A stretch of DNA of 64,000 bases. Source: Citrobacter amalonaticus Y19. GTDB lineage: Bacteria; Pseudomonadota; Gammaproteobacteria; Enterobacterales; Enterobacteriaceae. The DNA lies in contig NZ_CP011132.1 of the NCBI RefSeq assembly GCF_000981805.1, forward strand, positions 3,658,001 to 3,722,000, written 5' to 3'. Under the pieces are notes generated by a model. It saw only the letters and a program-made list of their open reading frames with translations, did no database searches and was not told the origin of the DNA. Of the stretch, positions 16,424-25,087 are shown piece by piece; the first letter of the stretch is position 1, and every line of letters starts with the position of its first letter. The translations under genes were made by a program, and so were the position numbers.

Positions 16424-17754
16424 AACTCCAGTCAAATCCCCTGCTGCGGATCCTGACACCGCTGATTATCCTGGCAGGCAGCGCTTTGCTGTTTAACACC
16501 TGTCGGGACAGTAAAAATGCGCCGAATAAACAGGCCGCACCTGACGCAACGCTTAGCCAGAATGAGCTTCAGGCGCTGGGGATTGAGGGCGATACCCCCG
16601 CCGACACTGTCGCCACGCTGGTCGGCCAGATGAAACTCTGGCGTAAGGAGCTTGAAACCGTTAAAGCCAGCAACGCCGCGCTGTTGCAGGAAAATAAGCA
16701 ATTGCGCGAGCGCGAGCAGAATACAGACAGCCGCATCGGCGAGGCAATTAACCGCCAGCAGGCCAGCGCGTCGCAGCAACAAAATGAGATGCTCAGCGCT
16801 TTACAAACGCAGATCCAACAGCTTAAAGGCAATCGGACAGCCGACAATTCGCTGGCCGGGCTGGGTATTGATGAAGCACAAACCCCTTCCGGTGAGCCAC
16901 TGCGCTGGGTAGCCCCCGCTGACGCCCTGCCGACGGATAAAAATGGCCGTCCGCTGCAACCCACACTGGCTTTTCCTTCCACCGTACCGGATGCTACGCC
17001 GCCGCCAGCAACAACCCCTGTCGCCGTCAAACCGGTCTACACCCTGCCGCAGAACAGCACGCTGATCGGCTCGGTGGCAATGACTGCACTGCTGGGCCGC
17101 ATACCGCTTAACGGCAGCGTGACTGACCCTTACCCGTTCAAGGTGCTGATTGGCCGCGATAACCTGACCGCCAATAGCATCGATCTACCCGACGTTGAAG
17201 GCGCAGTTATTTCCGGTAGTGCCACCGGGGACTGGACGCTTTCCTGCGTTCGCGGCACGTTGACGTCAATCACCTTTATCTTCCGCGACGGCACAGTGCG
17301 CACGCTGCCTGAAGAGGGAGAAAAAGCCGGGAATGGTACAGAAGGCAATATCGGCTGGTTGTCCGATCCCCACGGCCTGCCCTGCATCCCCGGCGAACGT
17401 AAATCCAATGCCGCAGAATACATAGGTTCACAGTTCCTGCTGGCCGGATCGTCTGCCGCCGCCCAGGCACTGGCGAATAACCAGACCACATCCACCGTGG
17501 AAGATGGCTCCATTACCACCGCTCTGACGGGCGACAGCGGGCAGTACGTGCTCGGGCAGGCGCTGGGCGGTGGCCTTAAAGAAAGCGCCGACTGGTTTAA
17601 GCAGCGTTACGGCCAGATGTTTGACGCCATCTACGTGCCGCCCGGTAAGGCTGTTGCCATTCATATCACCCGTCAGTTAGCCATTGATTATGATCCTAAC
17701 GGGCGGCGCGTTAACTACCGCACAGCAGGAGAGCATTCAGGAGATCTGGACTGA
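16420..17754 (+). CDS. TraB/VirB10-like ICE protein of the PFL_4705 family (TIGR03752)
   Basis: This 444-residue bitopic protein has a membrane segment at about residues 10-27 and a long coiled coil at about 60-130. A proline-rich stretch near 180-205 is followed by a beta-barrel-like C-terminal domain (LLGRIPLNGSV, GAVISGSATGDWTLSC). It spans the envelope and links the inner-membrane motor to the outer core. Length is normal. The stop overlaps the start of the lipoprotein gene as TGATG. Confidence 0.87.
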   Translation: MKLQSNPLLRILTPLIILAGSALLFNTCRDSKNAPNKQAAPDATLSQNELQALGIEGDTPADTVATLVGQMKLWRKELETVKASNAALLQENKQLREREQNTDSRIGEAINRQQASASQQQNEMLSALQTQIQQLKGNRTADNSLAGLGIDEAQTPSGEPLRWVAPADALPTDKNGRPLQPTLAFPSTVPDATPPPATTPVAVKPVYTLPQNSTLIGSVAMTALLGRIPLNGSVTDPYPFKVLIGRDNLTANSIDLPDVEGAVISGSATGDWTLSCVRGTLTSITFIFRDGTVRTLPEEGEKAGNGTEGNIGWLSDPHGLPCIPGERKSNAAEYIGSQFLLAGSSAAAQALANNQTTSTVEDGSITTALTGDSGQYVLGQALGGGLKESADWFKQRYGQMFDAIYVPPGKAVAIHITRQLAIDYDPNGRRVNYRTAGEHSGDLD

Positions 17755-18137
17755 TGCGTAAGCTGATACTGCTGTTACCACTGCTGCTGGCCGCCTGTAG
17801 CAGCCAGGAAACCCTGCTGCCGGTTGACGAGAACACCACGATGCTGAATATCTGGGGTGGGCAGAATGGCAGCGCCCAGGCGCTGTATGATGCGCGTTCG
17901 GTGCTGCGCCGTCCGCTGGATGACGCCACAGTGACGGCACAACAGCAGGCCGCACGCAACAACGGAAATTCCACCAAAGCGCTGTTTCAGCGATTACCCA
18001 ACCCGGATCTGGAACTGTATGTCTTCCCCCATCTTGCGGGCAGCGAAGGCGTCCCGGTGCCGGGTTACACCACTATTTTCCCCTTCTACAACCGGGTGCA
18101 GTACGCCCTGCCCGATGAGCGGACCGATCCGCTGTGA
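17754..18137 (+). CDS. Transfer-region lipoprotein of the TIGR03751 family (VirB7/TraV-like position)
   Basis: This 127-residue precursor has a signal peptide ending in the lipobox LAAC and ends in a conserved VPVPGYTTIFPFYNRVQYA segment. It would be an outer-membrane lipoprotein supporting the core complex. It overlaps both the VirB10-like gene and the traC-type ATPase gene (GTGA). Confidence 0.85.
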   Translation: MRKLILLLPLLLAACSSQETLLPVDENTTMLNIWGGQNGSAQALYDARSVLRRPLDDATVTAQQQAARNNGNSTKALFQRLPNPDLELYVFPHLAGSEGVPVPGYTTIFPFYNRVQYALPDERTDPL

Positions 18138-19009
18138 CCGTCCGCAGCGGTACGCTGACTGAAAAAACGGTAGACAGCCTGTACCAGAAAGGCGCGTCAT
18201 TCGTCGATTTTCTACCGTGGGTGGAATATCAGCCACAAAGTAAAACACTGCTGCTGGATGACGGGCGCTCGGTCGGTGTAGTGTATGACATCACACCGTT
18301 TGGCACAGAAGGCCGCGCCCCGGCGAAGCTGGAAGAACTGCGCGATATCCTGAAAGATGCGATCCAGGACAGTTTTACGGAATATGATCGCCATCCGTGG
18401 GTGGTGCAGTTTTACTGTCAGGACGAGGACGATACCGAAAACTGGCTGGCCGCGTTGCGCAATTATGCCGCCCCGGAAGCACAAGGCTCTGATTTTACCC
18501 GCGCCTGGCTTGAGGAGATGGAACACCATCTGCACGCTGTTTCCCGCCCGGAAGGCTACTTCTTTGACGATGCAGTGAGCCATACCCGCTGGCGCGGCCA
18601 GCAACGTCACACCCGAATGGTGGTCTATCGCTGGCTGCCCGCAAAATCACGCGACCCACTGGAAGATGCCCCGGAAGACGCACTCAATACCGTCTGCGAA
18701 CGGATGGTTTCTGCGCTGTCAGGCGCGGGTATTTCCGCCCACCGGCTGGAAAGTGAGGCCATCCGCCACTGGCTGCTACGCTGGTTCAATTCCGCTCCGC
18801 AGATGACCGACACCCCGCAGCAGTTCTGGCAACAGATGGCGCAGCAGGACGACGTGTCAGAGCTGCAGGATTTTGCCGAAAGCCTGCTATGCAGCGAACC
18901 GCGCTCGCAGGCCGCACAGGGGGCATGGCTGTTCGACCAGCGTCCGCATAAGGTCATTGTGCTGGACCGACTACGCAAACCGCCGACTGTCGGCCATATG
19001 ACCGGATAG
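18134..19009 (+). CDS. traC: TraC-type transfer ATPase (PFL_4706 family), N-terminal part ended by an in-frame amber codon
   Basis: The frame opens at GTG inside the lipoprotein stop and reads 291 residues, ending at TAG 19007-19009. Past that codon the same frame stays open to 20818 and continues the family sequence (GDGVNALFDLLPEGVIMALT). The intact gene would therefore encode about 894 residues, the usual size for the PFL_4706 family (TIGR03744). This part holds the N-terminal assembly domain and lacks the nucleotide-binding motifs. A single base change in a sense codon would create the stop. Suppression, reinitiation at 19067 or loss of function are all possible. Confidence 0.75.
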   Translation: MTVRSGTLTEKTVDSLYQKGASFVDFLPWVEYQPQSKTLLLDDGRSVGVVYDITPFGTEGRAPAKLEELRDILKDAIQDSFTEYDRHPWVVQFYCQDEDDTENWLAALRNYAAPEAQGSDFTRAWLEEMEHHLHAVSRPEGYFFDDAVSHTRWRGQQRHTRMVVYRWLPAKSRDPLEDAPEDALNTVCERMVSALSGAGISAHRLESEAIRHWLLRWFNSAPQMTDTPQQFWQQMAQQDDVSELQDFAESLLCSEPRSQAAQGAWLFDQRPHKVIVLDRLRKPPTVGHMTG

Positions 19010-19066
19010 TGCGCTCGCGGTGACGGCGTTAATGCGCTGTTTGACCTGCTACCAGAAGGGGTAATT

Positions 19067-20818
19067 ATGGCGCTGACCATTGTCGTCTGGCCGCAAGACA
19101 GGCTGGAGGAGCATTTAAGTCGCCTCAGCGACCGCGCCATCGGCGAGAATGTCGAATCGGAGTACGCTAAAAAAGATTGTCAGGAAGTGCGCCACTGGCT
19201 GAAAGACGGGCACAAGCTCTACCGCAGTGCGCTGGCGTTTTACCTCTCCGCTCCGGACAACAACGAACTGACAAAACGCGTGCGTAGCCTGAACAGCCTG
19301 CTGCTGAACGCGGGAATGGTTCCGGTGCAGGAGAACGACGAAATCGCCCCGCTCAGTTCCTGGCTACGCTGGCTGCCGATGTGCTTCGATCCGTCGCGGG
19401 ATAAACGCCAGCTCTATACCCGATTCAGCTTTGTGCAGCACCTCGCCAACTTGCTGCCGCTGTTTGGCCGCGAGAGCGGCACCGGGCATCCGGGCGTTAG
19501 CTACTTTAACCGGGGTGGAGGGATGCTGTGCTGGGATCCGCTCAATCGCGAAGATCGCACCCAGAACGGGCACCTGCTGTTGCTCGGCCCGACTGGCGCA
19601 GGCAAATCCGCCACGCTGAACGCCAAAATCGCGCAACTGATGGCGCTCCACCGCCCACGTCTGTTTATTGTCGAAGCAGGCAACTCGTTTGGTCTGATGG
19701 CTGATTACGCCCGTGAGCACGGCCTTACGGTGCATAAAATCAGCCTGAAACCCGGCGCAGGCATCACGCTGCCACTGTTTGCTGATGCGTGGAAGCTGGC
19801 TGAGAGCGATACCACTTCAACAGAGCCGGACGATGAAGATGCTGATGACGCAGGCAATGAACAGCGCGACCTGCTGGGTGAAATGGAGATCACCGCCCGC
19901 TTAATGATCACCGGCGGCGAGTTGAAAGAAGATGCCCGACTCACCCGCTCTGACCGGGCGCTGATCCGTGAAGCCATTCTCCACGCCGCCCGACTCACGG
20001 CCCACGAGCGACGTCAGACATTGACTCAGGATATCCGTGATGCGCTGTTTACGCTGGCACAGGATGCTGCGCTACCGGAATCGCGCCGCAACCGGCTGTG
20101 GGAGATGGGTGAAGCGATGACAATGTTCTGTTCCGGATTTGAAGGCGAATTGTTCAACCGTGAGGGTGAGGCGTGGCCGGAAGCAGATATCACCCTGGTA
20201 GATCTGGCGATGTTTGCCCGTGAGGGTTATGAAGCGCAACTGGCGATCGCCTATATCTCGCTGATTAACCATATCAACAACCTGGGCGAACGTGACCAGC
20301 ATCTGGCACGGCCCATCGTCAATATCACCGACGAAGCGCATATCATCACCGTCAATCCACTGCTGGCACGATTTCTGACCAAAGGTTCGAAGATGTGGCG
20401 CAAGCTGGGGATCTGGCTGTGGCTGGCAACTCAGAACCTGAGCGACTTTCCGGATGATTCGAAAAAATTGCTCAATATGATCGAGTGGTGGGAGCTACTG
20501 GTGATGCCGCCGGAAGAAGTCGAACAGGTTAGCCGCTTTAAATCCCTGACGCAGGAGCAGCGCCAGCTTCTGCTCAGTGCCACTAAAGCGCCAGGGAAAT
20601 ACACCGAAGGCGTGGTGCTTTCGCCTCGCGTTGAGGCGCTGTTCCGCGTGGTTCCCCCTGCCCTGTGGCTGGCGCTGGGGATGACGGAGAAACATGAAAA
20701 GGCGGAGCGGATGCGGATTATGAAGGAGTTTGGATGTAGTGAGCTGGAAGCGGCGATAAGGGTGGCGGAAAAAGATGCTATCAATAGCCCAGCGTTCACG
20801 AATAACATCCGTTCATGA
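19067..20818 (+). CDS. traC: TraC-type transfer ATPase (PFL_4706 family), motor part after the amber codon
   Basis: This 583-residue frame is in phase with the upstream part. It carries Walker A GPTGAGKSA (about residues 174-182) and Walker B IVNITDEAH (about 417-425) of the VirB4/TraC ATPase class, which powers pilus assembly and DNA transfer. An ATG with AAGGGG about six bases upstream could allow separate translation, 57 bases after the amber codon. Whether a two-piece TraC works is unknown. Its last codons lie in a palindrome that also occurs before the AbiE-type antitoxin gene. Confidence 0.8.
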   Translation: MALTIVVWPQDRLEEHLSRLSDRAIGENVESEYAKKDCQEVRHWLKDGHKLYRSALAFYLSAPDNNELTKRVRSLNSLLLNAGMVPVQENDEIAPLSSWLRWLPMCFDPSRDKRQLYTRFSFVQHLANLLPLFGRESGTGHPGVSYFNRGGGMLCWDPLNREDRTQNGHLLLLGPTGAGKSATLNAKIAQLMALHRPRLFIVEAGNSFGLMADYAREHGLTVHKISLKPGAGITLPLFADAWKLAESDTTSTEPDDEDADDAGNEQRDLLGEMEITARLMITGGELKEDARLTRSDRALIREAILHAARLTAHERRQTLTQDIRDALFTLAQDAALPESRRNRLWEMGEAMTMFCSGFEGELFNREGEAWPEADITLVDLAMFAREGYEAQLAIAYISLINHINNLGERDQHLARPIVNITDEAHIITVNPLLARFLTKGSKMWRKLGIWLWLATQNLSDFPDDSKKLLNMIEWWELLVMPPEEVEQVSRFKSLTQEQRQLLLSATKAPGKYTEGVVLSPRVEALFRVVPPALWLALGMTEKHEKAERMRIMKEFGCSELEAAIRVAEKDAINSPAFTNNIRS

Positions 20819-20827
20819 ATCATGAAC
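20811..20827. repeat. 17-base palindrome at the traC end (left copy)
   Basis: GTTCATGAATCATGAAC overlaps the traC stop. An identical palindrome lies at 22678-22694, so the toxin-antitoxin pair between is bracketed. Further TGAACAA half-sites follow both copies. Confidence 0.7.
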
Positions 20828-20895
20828 AAAACACCATCGTGAACAAAATTTTTTCCTGCTTATCGCACCGGTTGCATTCACAATGAACCAAATCC

Positions 20896-21708
20896 TCAGC
20901 CGCCACTCACCATTACGTCCCAGAAGTCGTTCATTATCTGCTCAATCTCTGTCATATCGTCGGCATCAGATTGCCGCACTATCGCATCCGTCAGACGTTC
21001 CCGGTCAAGACGCATCAGCTCAGCTAACGATGAGTGCTCGCTAATTGTCGCAATATCGCTACCCAATAAAACAGCCCCCATGCGCACGATATCCCAGTCC
21101 AGACTTTCACCGTTAACAGGAGGCTCATAGATACGCTCATCTTCGATAGCCCCATATTCACGGATAATTTTGTAGAGATCCGTCGCATCTTTAGCATTCC
21201 CATGCCCACGATCGCGCCAGGCAAAGAGCTTTAACAGCGCCAGCCCTGGCAGAGAGCAAAACGGTAGGTTTTCGCCATTATCCAGTTGCACCATTACGGT
21301 ATGGGAAAATACCTCAGCAAATCCATCGATGGCCATAATGATCTCGCGCTCCGGCGGCCAGGCAATGTGATTCCCTTCCGCAATGCCCCCAAAAGGAATA
21401 ATATCCAGCTCAATTCCTTCGGCAATCATACGATGGGCATTATCCCGGACTGCCTGTGCGCCTTCGGCAAGAAAAGCATTTTTTAGCGCATCAAACATCG
21501 GCCAGCCATCCACAAAAACAGCGATATCAATATCGCGGGTTCGGCGGCCAGCGCTCCTGCCATGAACGTTGTGGAGCAAAATTTCACGCGCTGTTGCACC
21601 TGCAATAAAAAATGGGATCTCTTGCGCAATACAAATTCTGTTGATTCGGCTCAATAACATTTCAGTAGCTGAAAAGATCGGATTCACTAAGGTGAAGATA
21701 TTTGTCAT
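20896..21708 (-). CDS. AbiEii/MosT-like nucleotidyltransferase toxin
   Basis: This 270-residue protein of the AbiEii/AbiGii toxin family shows the minimal nucleotidyltransferase core: AGATARE near residue 36 and RDIDIAV with paired Asp59/Asp61. An LLKLFAWRDR...KDATDL region follows at about 155-185, typical of the family. Relatives inactivate tRNA or translation by adding nucleotides. The SXT ICE pair MosA/MosT is of this kind and stabilises that element. Its start overlaps the antitoxin gene by 47 bases. The gene is read against the transfer operon. Confidence 0.82.
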   Translation of the reverse strand: MTNIFTLVNPIFSATEMLLSRINRICIAQEIPFFIAGATAREILLHNVHGRSAGRRTRDIDIAVFVDGWPMFDALKNAFLAEGAQAVRDNAHRMIAEGIELDIIPFGGIAEGNHIAWPPEREIIMAIDGFAEVFSHTVMVQLDNGENLPFCSLPGLALLKLFAWRDRGHGNAKDATDLYKIIREYGAIEDERIYEPPVNGESLDWDIVRMGAVLLGSDIATISEHSSLAELMRLDRERLTDAIVRQSDADDMTEIEQIMNDFWDVMVSGG

Positions 21709-22657
21709 TGATTATCCTTGCTGTTTCCCGATTTCTGTCATCACCGCTCGCCAGTAACTCGGCTACACACAACATCGCTTCAGCTTTGCGGTTTAATTTA
21801 AAACTTGTCCCCCAAAAACAAGACACCAACTGTAATTTTTTGCCCGGCCCTGCTCTTAACTTCAATTGCTGCCGTCTTAATGGCAATCGATATGGTGTAA
21901 AAAGTATTCCGTTTTCCGGTATAAGGTAGCCTTCACTTAATTTTGCAGCAGCCACTTCCCCCCCCCAATACTCAGGGGGCCTGAGCACGATGTCATCCCA
22001 GGAGTCAGGTGACGTTGACCAGATGTGATCCAGCTTTGGTCGCAGGGAAGTAGCATAATCCCGCAGCCAAAGTACCAACAGTTCTTCTTCATTCATCAAA
22101 CGCCGTCCCTTCTGCGATTTGCGGAAATAACGCTGCGCTTCAAGGTAATCGAAGGCCTTGCTGACCATCCCCAGCGAGATACCCGCTTTCTCTGCCAGGA
22201 CTCGGTAAGTATCGTTTAGGGCTTCCGGGTTGGAGAGGAGAACGAAAAGAAGCTTCATCACCCCTTCTGCAAAACGGCTGCTGGCAACAACGGGTTTCTT
22301 CTCATAGCGGCCTTCAATCAACAGGTACAACCCTGGAACCTGGATGCGGGCATTTCCCGCCGTATCGATGAAGTTAATCTCTCTGTCAGCACAATATTCC
22401 GCAAGTGCAGATGTCAGACGGTTGCACACCAGTAATGCAGGAAACTCCACTGGAAAACGGGCCATCTGTTCATGGGCGGCCATCAGCGACGCTTTACGGT
22501 GGATATACTTGACTTCGAGGGCAAATTTCGCCGTTTCACCACCTGGCCCTGTCAGAGTGGCCCAGCCATCATGTATTTTGTTGCTGTGTTCATACTGCAA
22601 CTGGAAACCTTTTGGCAGGTTCTCTACCACACCTGACAAGAGCTGTTCTTCTTTCAT
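21662..22657 (-). CDS. AbiEi/MosA-like antitoxin and repressor
   Basis: This 331-residue protein starts at the MKEEQLL methionine behind AAAGG. A longer frame from a TTG would run through the upstream palindrome and was rejected. The middle has a winged-helix region (YRVLAEKAGISLGMVSKAFDYL at about 150-171, read from the start) typical of AbiEi-type antitoxins that repress their own operon. It ends inside the toxin gene, as expected for a coupled pair. A perfect palindrome sits just upstream and is the likely operator. Function by family: neutralises the AbiEii toxin and gives phage-abortive or element-stabilising behaviour. Confidence 0.8.
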   Translation of the reverse strand: MKEEQLLSGVVENLPKGFQLQYEHSNKIHDGWATLTGPGGETAKFALEVKYIHRKASLMAAHEQMARFPVEFPALLVCNRLTSALAEYCADREINFIDTAGNARIQVPGLYLLIEGRYEKKPVVASSRFAEGVMKLLFVLLSNPEALNDTYRVLAEKAGISLGMVSKAFDYLEAQRYFRKSQKGRRLMNEEELLVLWLRDYATSLRPKLDHIWSTSPDSWDDIVLRPPEYWGGEVAAAKLSEGYLIPENGILFTPYRLPLRRQQLKLRAGPGKKLQLVSCFWGTSFKLNRKAEAMLCVAELLASGDDRNRETARIINDKYLHLSESDLFSY

Positions 22658-22677
22658 CCGTTCACACCTTTGAGTTT

Positions 22678-22694
22678 GTTCATGAATCATGAAC
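22678..22694 (-). promoter_or_regulatory. Palindromic operator before the AbiEi-like gene
   Basis: GTTCATGAATCATGAAC at 22678-22694 extends to TTGTTCATGAATCATGAACAA (21 bases including flanks). It lies about 20 bases upstream of the antitoxin start, followed by another TGAACAA half-site. The position fits autoregulation by the antitoxin. The same palindrome occurs at the end of traC. Confidence 0.6.
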
Positions 22695-22753
22695 AAATAG
22701 ATATTATGAACAAGATAAAAGAGAATCAATACAAATTCTCAAAAAGATAGTGC

Positions 22754-24058
22754 TCAGCAACATAATCCTTTACTCAGCCTATCCTGCGGTGTTTTCCATT
22801 TCAGCAACCTTTCCACCGCCGAATCCCCTGACAAAAACTGCCGGGCCAGTTGCAGACGTTCAATAACCTGTGCCTTCAGCTTCTCATCAAGATCCGCGGT
22901 ATCGCGTTCGGCTTCGCGAAAAAATTGTTCCTGCCGCTTGTCTACATCCCATTGGGCCATAATGGATTTCAGTTCGGTTAAGCTGGCACGATACGCCTCT
23001 TCCTCCTGTCTGATTCGCTCCCGCTCCTGATATCTCTTTTTATCCAACTCCCACTGAATGTGCCGTTCTTCGGCTTTGACTCTGGCTTCTTCTCGCTGTT
23101 TTTTAATCAGCGGAACCGCATCGTGCATCGCCGCAATCATCTTCGGGATCTGGCTTATTAACCCGCACTGTTGAGTTTGCCGAAACTGAAGCAGCCATTC
23201 TGCTGATGAATAAGGCGAGTAGAGCTGCAACAAGAATCGTCCGGTCGGCAAAGAGTGCTTTAAAACATAGCGAAATGACGATGGCTCTCTTCCTTTTGTC
23301 CATCGCGCCATTTTCTCATCGCGAACATAGCGACCTTTAACTTCCTTCGCTGGAGTGTACTCCACCATCTCTGCAAGATTAAAAGCAAAATACATATCCC
23401 CAACACAGATAATGCTTGGTGTGTAGGGCCGCCATGGATTGTCAATCCGGTATCCAGGCCCTTTGGGATCTTCCTTTAATTCAATATCTGCGCGATACAG
23501 TGATTCCCCCGGGGCATCCAGTGTAACGTGATATCCCTGCTTTCCCAGGGCATCAAAGAACCGGCTCAAAAAGTCTATTGCGCTGTCAAACCCGGTATCA
23601 GAAACATTCAGATCCAGCAGCTTCTTTTTCATGGGTTTGTAGTAACCGTCTCTGGTAACAGCGGAAGCAGGGAGGTACGTTTTGAGATCATTGATCAATC
23701 CGTAGCCGTTTCCGGTAATCGGAAGTCGCTTTCGTGTTTTTGATGACGTCGATGTTGATAACGGAACTGTCGGAGACTGCATTGAGAGGGTGTTTTTATT
23801 GTGGGTCTTTCCCACCTTGCTCTGTTTAAGTGCCGGTAAGGCAGGAATTGCCGGAGCGGTCCCTTTTGCCAGCGCTTTCCAGTAGCCAGCCAGCGGTCGG
23901 GGGATCCGCAGAGCGCTGCACCGTTTTGCCAGTAATTCACTGCTGATGCCATAAAGGGAAGCTATGCGTTCTGCTGGTTCACGCCAGACCAGATCGTACA
24001 ACGTTTCCCGGTCTTCGGGTAAGGTTTGAGTAGGCACGGATTGATGACTCCCTGACAT
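22754..24058 (-). CDS. 434-residue protein with an N-terminal helix-turn-helix-like motif, unknown function
   Basis: The N-terminus (LYDLVWREPAERIASLYGIS, then a segment with RIPRPLAGYWKALAKG, about residues 20-66) is a recurrent helix-turn-helix-like motif found at the start of many uncharacterised bacterial proteins. The middle (about 120-310) is a globular domain. Residues about 315-400 form a strongly charged helical coiled coil (EEARVKAEERHIQWELDKKR). It probably binds DNA and oligomerises. It lies downstream of the XRE regulator on the same strand, with a 105-base gap. A defence or regulatory role is possible but not shown. Confidence 0.55.
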   Translation of the reverse strand: MSGSHQSVPTQTLPEDRETLYDLVWREPAERIASLYGISSELLAKRCSALRIPRPLAGYWKALAKGTAPAIPALPALKQSKVGKTHNKNTLSMQSPTVPLSTSTSSKTRKRLPITGNGYGLINDLKTYLPASAVTRDGYYKPMKKKLLDLNVSDTGFDSAIDFLSRFFDALGKQGYHVTLDAPGESLYRADIELKEDPKGPGYRIDNPWRPYTPSIICVGDMYFAFNLAEMVEYTPAKEVKGRYVRDEKMARWTKGREPSSFRYVLKHSLPTGRFLLQLYSPYSSAEWLLQFRQTQQCGLISQIPKMIAAMHDAVPLIKKQREEARVKAEERHIQWELDKKRYQERERIRQEEEAYRASLTELKSIMAQWDVDKRQEQFFREAERDTADLDEKLKAQVIERLQLARQFLSGDSAVERLLKWKTPQDRLSKGLCC

Positions 24059-24163
24059 TGTGTTGTCCCTGTTCGGGCAACATTATCAGAGAATTTAATT
24101 GGCAAATGATTGAATCAAATCACTTTTGCCATAGTAAGATTTGTAAGAAAAAATCATGTTTAG

Positions 24164-24451
24164 CTATGCTGGAGAAATCAGCAAAGTACTTCCAGGGTTA
24201 TTCTTTTTGAAGCGATGATATTGCAGGATCAATTCAGCAAGATCGTCATTAACAGCATAAAAATATGCTTCAGGAACATCAAGAGCCGCTGCTAACTTGC
24301 AAGCAAGTTTAAAATCAGGGGCATGTACCTCATTTTCATAAGAGCTAATCCGCGCACTCGCCGATTCCTCATCTAAACCAGCACGAACACCAAGCTCTGC
24401 CTGCGTCCAACCAGCACTAACCCTTGAAACTTTTAGTCGTTTACCAATCAT
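24164..24451 (-). CDS. XRE-family regulator
   Basis: This 95-residue protein is mostly one helix-turn-helix domain (GWTQAELGVRAGLDEESASA then ISSYENEVHAPD at about residues 14-46), with a short C-terminal dimer region. It resembles phage-repressor-type XRE proteins. It precedes the 434-residue protein gene on the same strand and may control it or the nearby Ner-like gene. Confidence 0.75.
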   Translation of the reverse strand: MIGKRLKVSRVSAGWTQAELGVRAGLDEESASARISSYENEVHAPDFKLACKLAAALDVPEAYFYAVNDDLAELILQYHRFKKNNPGSTLLISPA

Positions 24452-24613
24452 GACAGCGGTCCAACTCCTGTATGCCTTCAGGAATTATCACCCTCTGGAT
24501 CAGTCCGCTCTTCAGGACTTACCTTATAAATTCATGCATTACTTGAATTTAGATTAAATAAAGAGCAACATTAAAGGATTCCTTTATCTATTAGCGTTTA
24601 GCAGGGGATAACG

Positions 24614-24913
24614 ATGGAAAAAACAACAGCTGCAAACTGGCATCCCGCTGACATCATTGCCGCGCTACACAAACGTGGCACCAGCCTGGCGGCGCTTTCG
24701 CGACAAGCAGGGCTGGCCTCTTCCACGCTAGCGAATACCTTGACCCGTCCGTGGCCGAAAGGAGAGTGGCTGATTGCCCGCGCACTTCATCTTCATCCAT
24801 CGGCTATCTGGCCGGGGCGTTATGCCGGGCAGGAGGATTTACGTCTACCAAAGCAGCCGCTACCAAACACCAGACATGCTGCACCTCTTTGTTCACGTCC
24901 AGAAAAAGATTAA
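24614..24913 (+). CDS. Ner/Nlp-like DNA-binding protein
   Basis: This 99-residue protein begins with a domain typical of the Ner/SfsB/Nlp family (NWHPADIIAALHKRGTSLAA then SRQAGLASSTLANTL, about residues 8-42), known from phage Mu Ner and E. coli SfsB. It reads divergently from the XRE gene across a 162-base gap that probably holds both promoters. The last 30 residues are Pro/Arg-rich and look like an unrelated or frame-altered tail. Likely a local transcription regulator. Confidence 0.72.
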   Translation: MEKTTAANWHPADIIAALHKRGTSLAALSRQAGLASSTLANTLTRPWPKGEWLIARALHLHPSAIWPGRYAGQEDLRLPKQPLPNTRHAAPLCSRPEKD

Positions 24914-25087
24914 TGCCTTATAAATACCGCCTGGCAGGCGCAGTATCATACAAAGTTAACCAGAAAGATTTAACGCAAAGGCGGCAGCACCAGGGTCTGA
25001 AAAGGAAGCCATTACCACGCCACCAATCTGAAGTTTCGGTTGATGGTGCATACGAGTATTCGTAACTACCACCGAGAGGTCATGATA

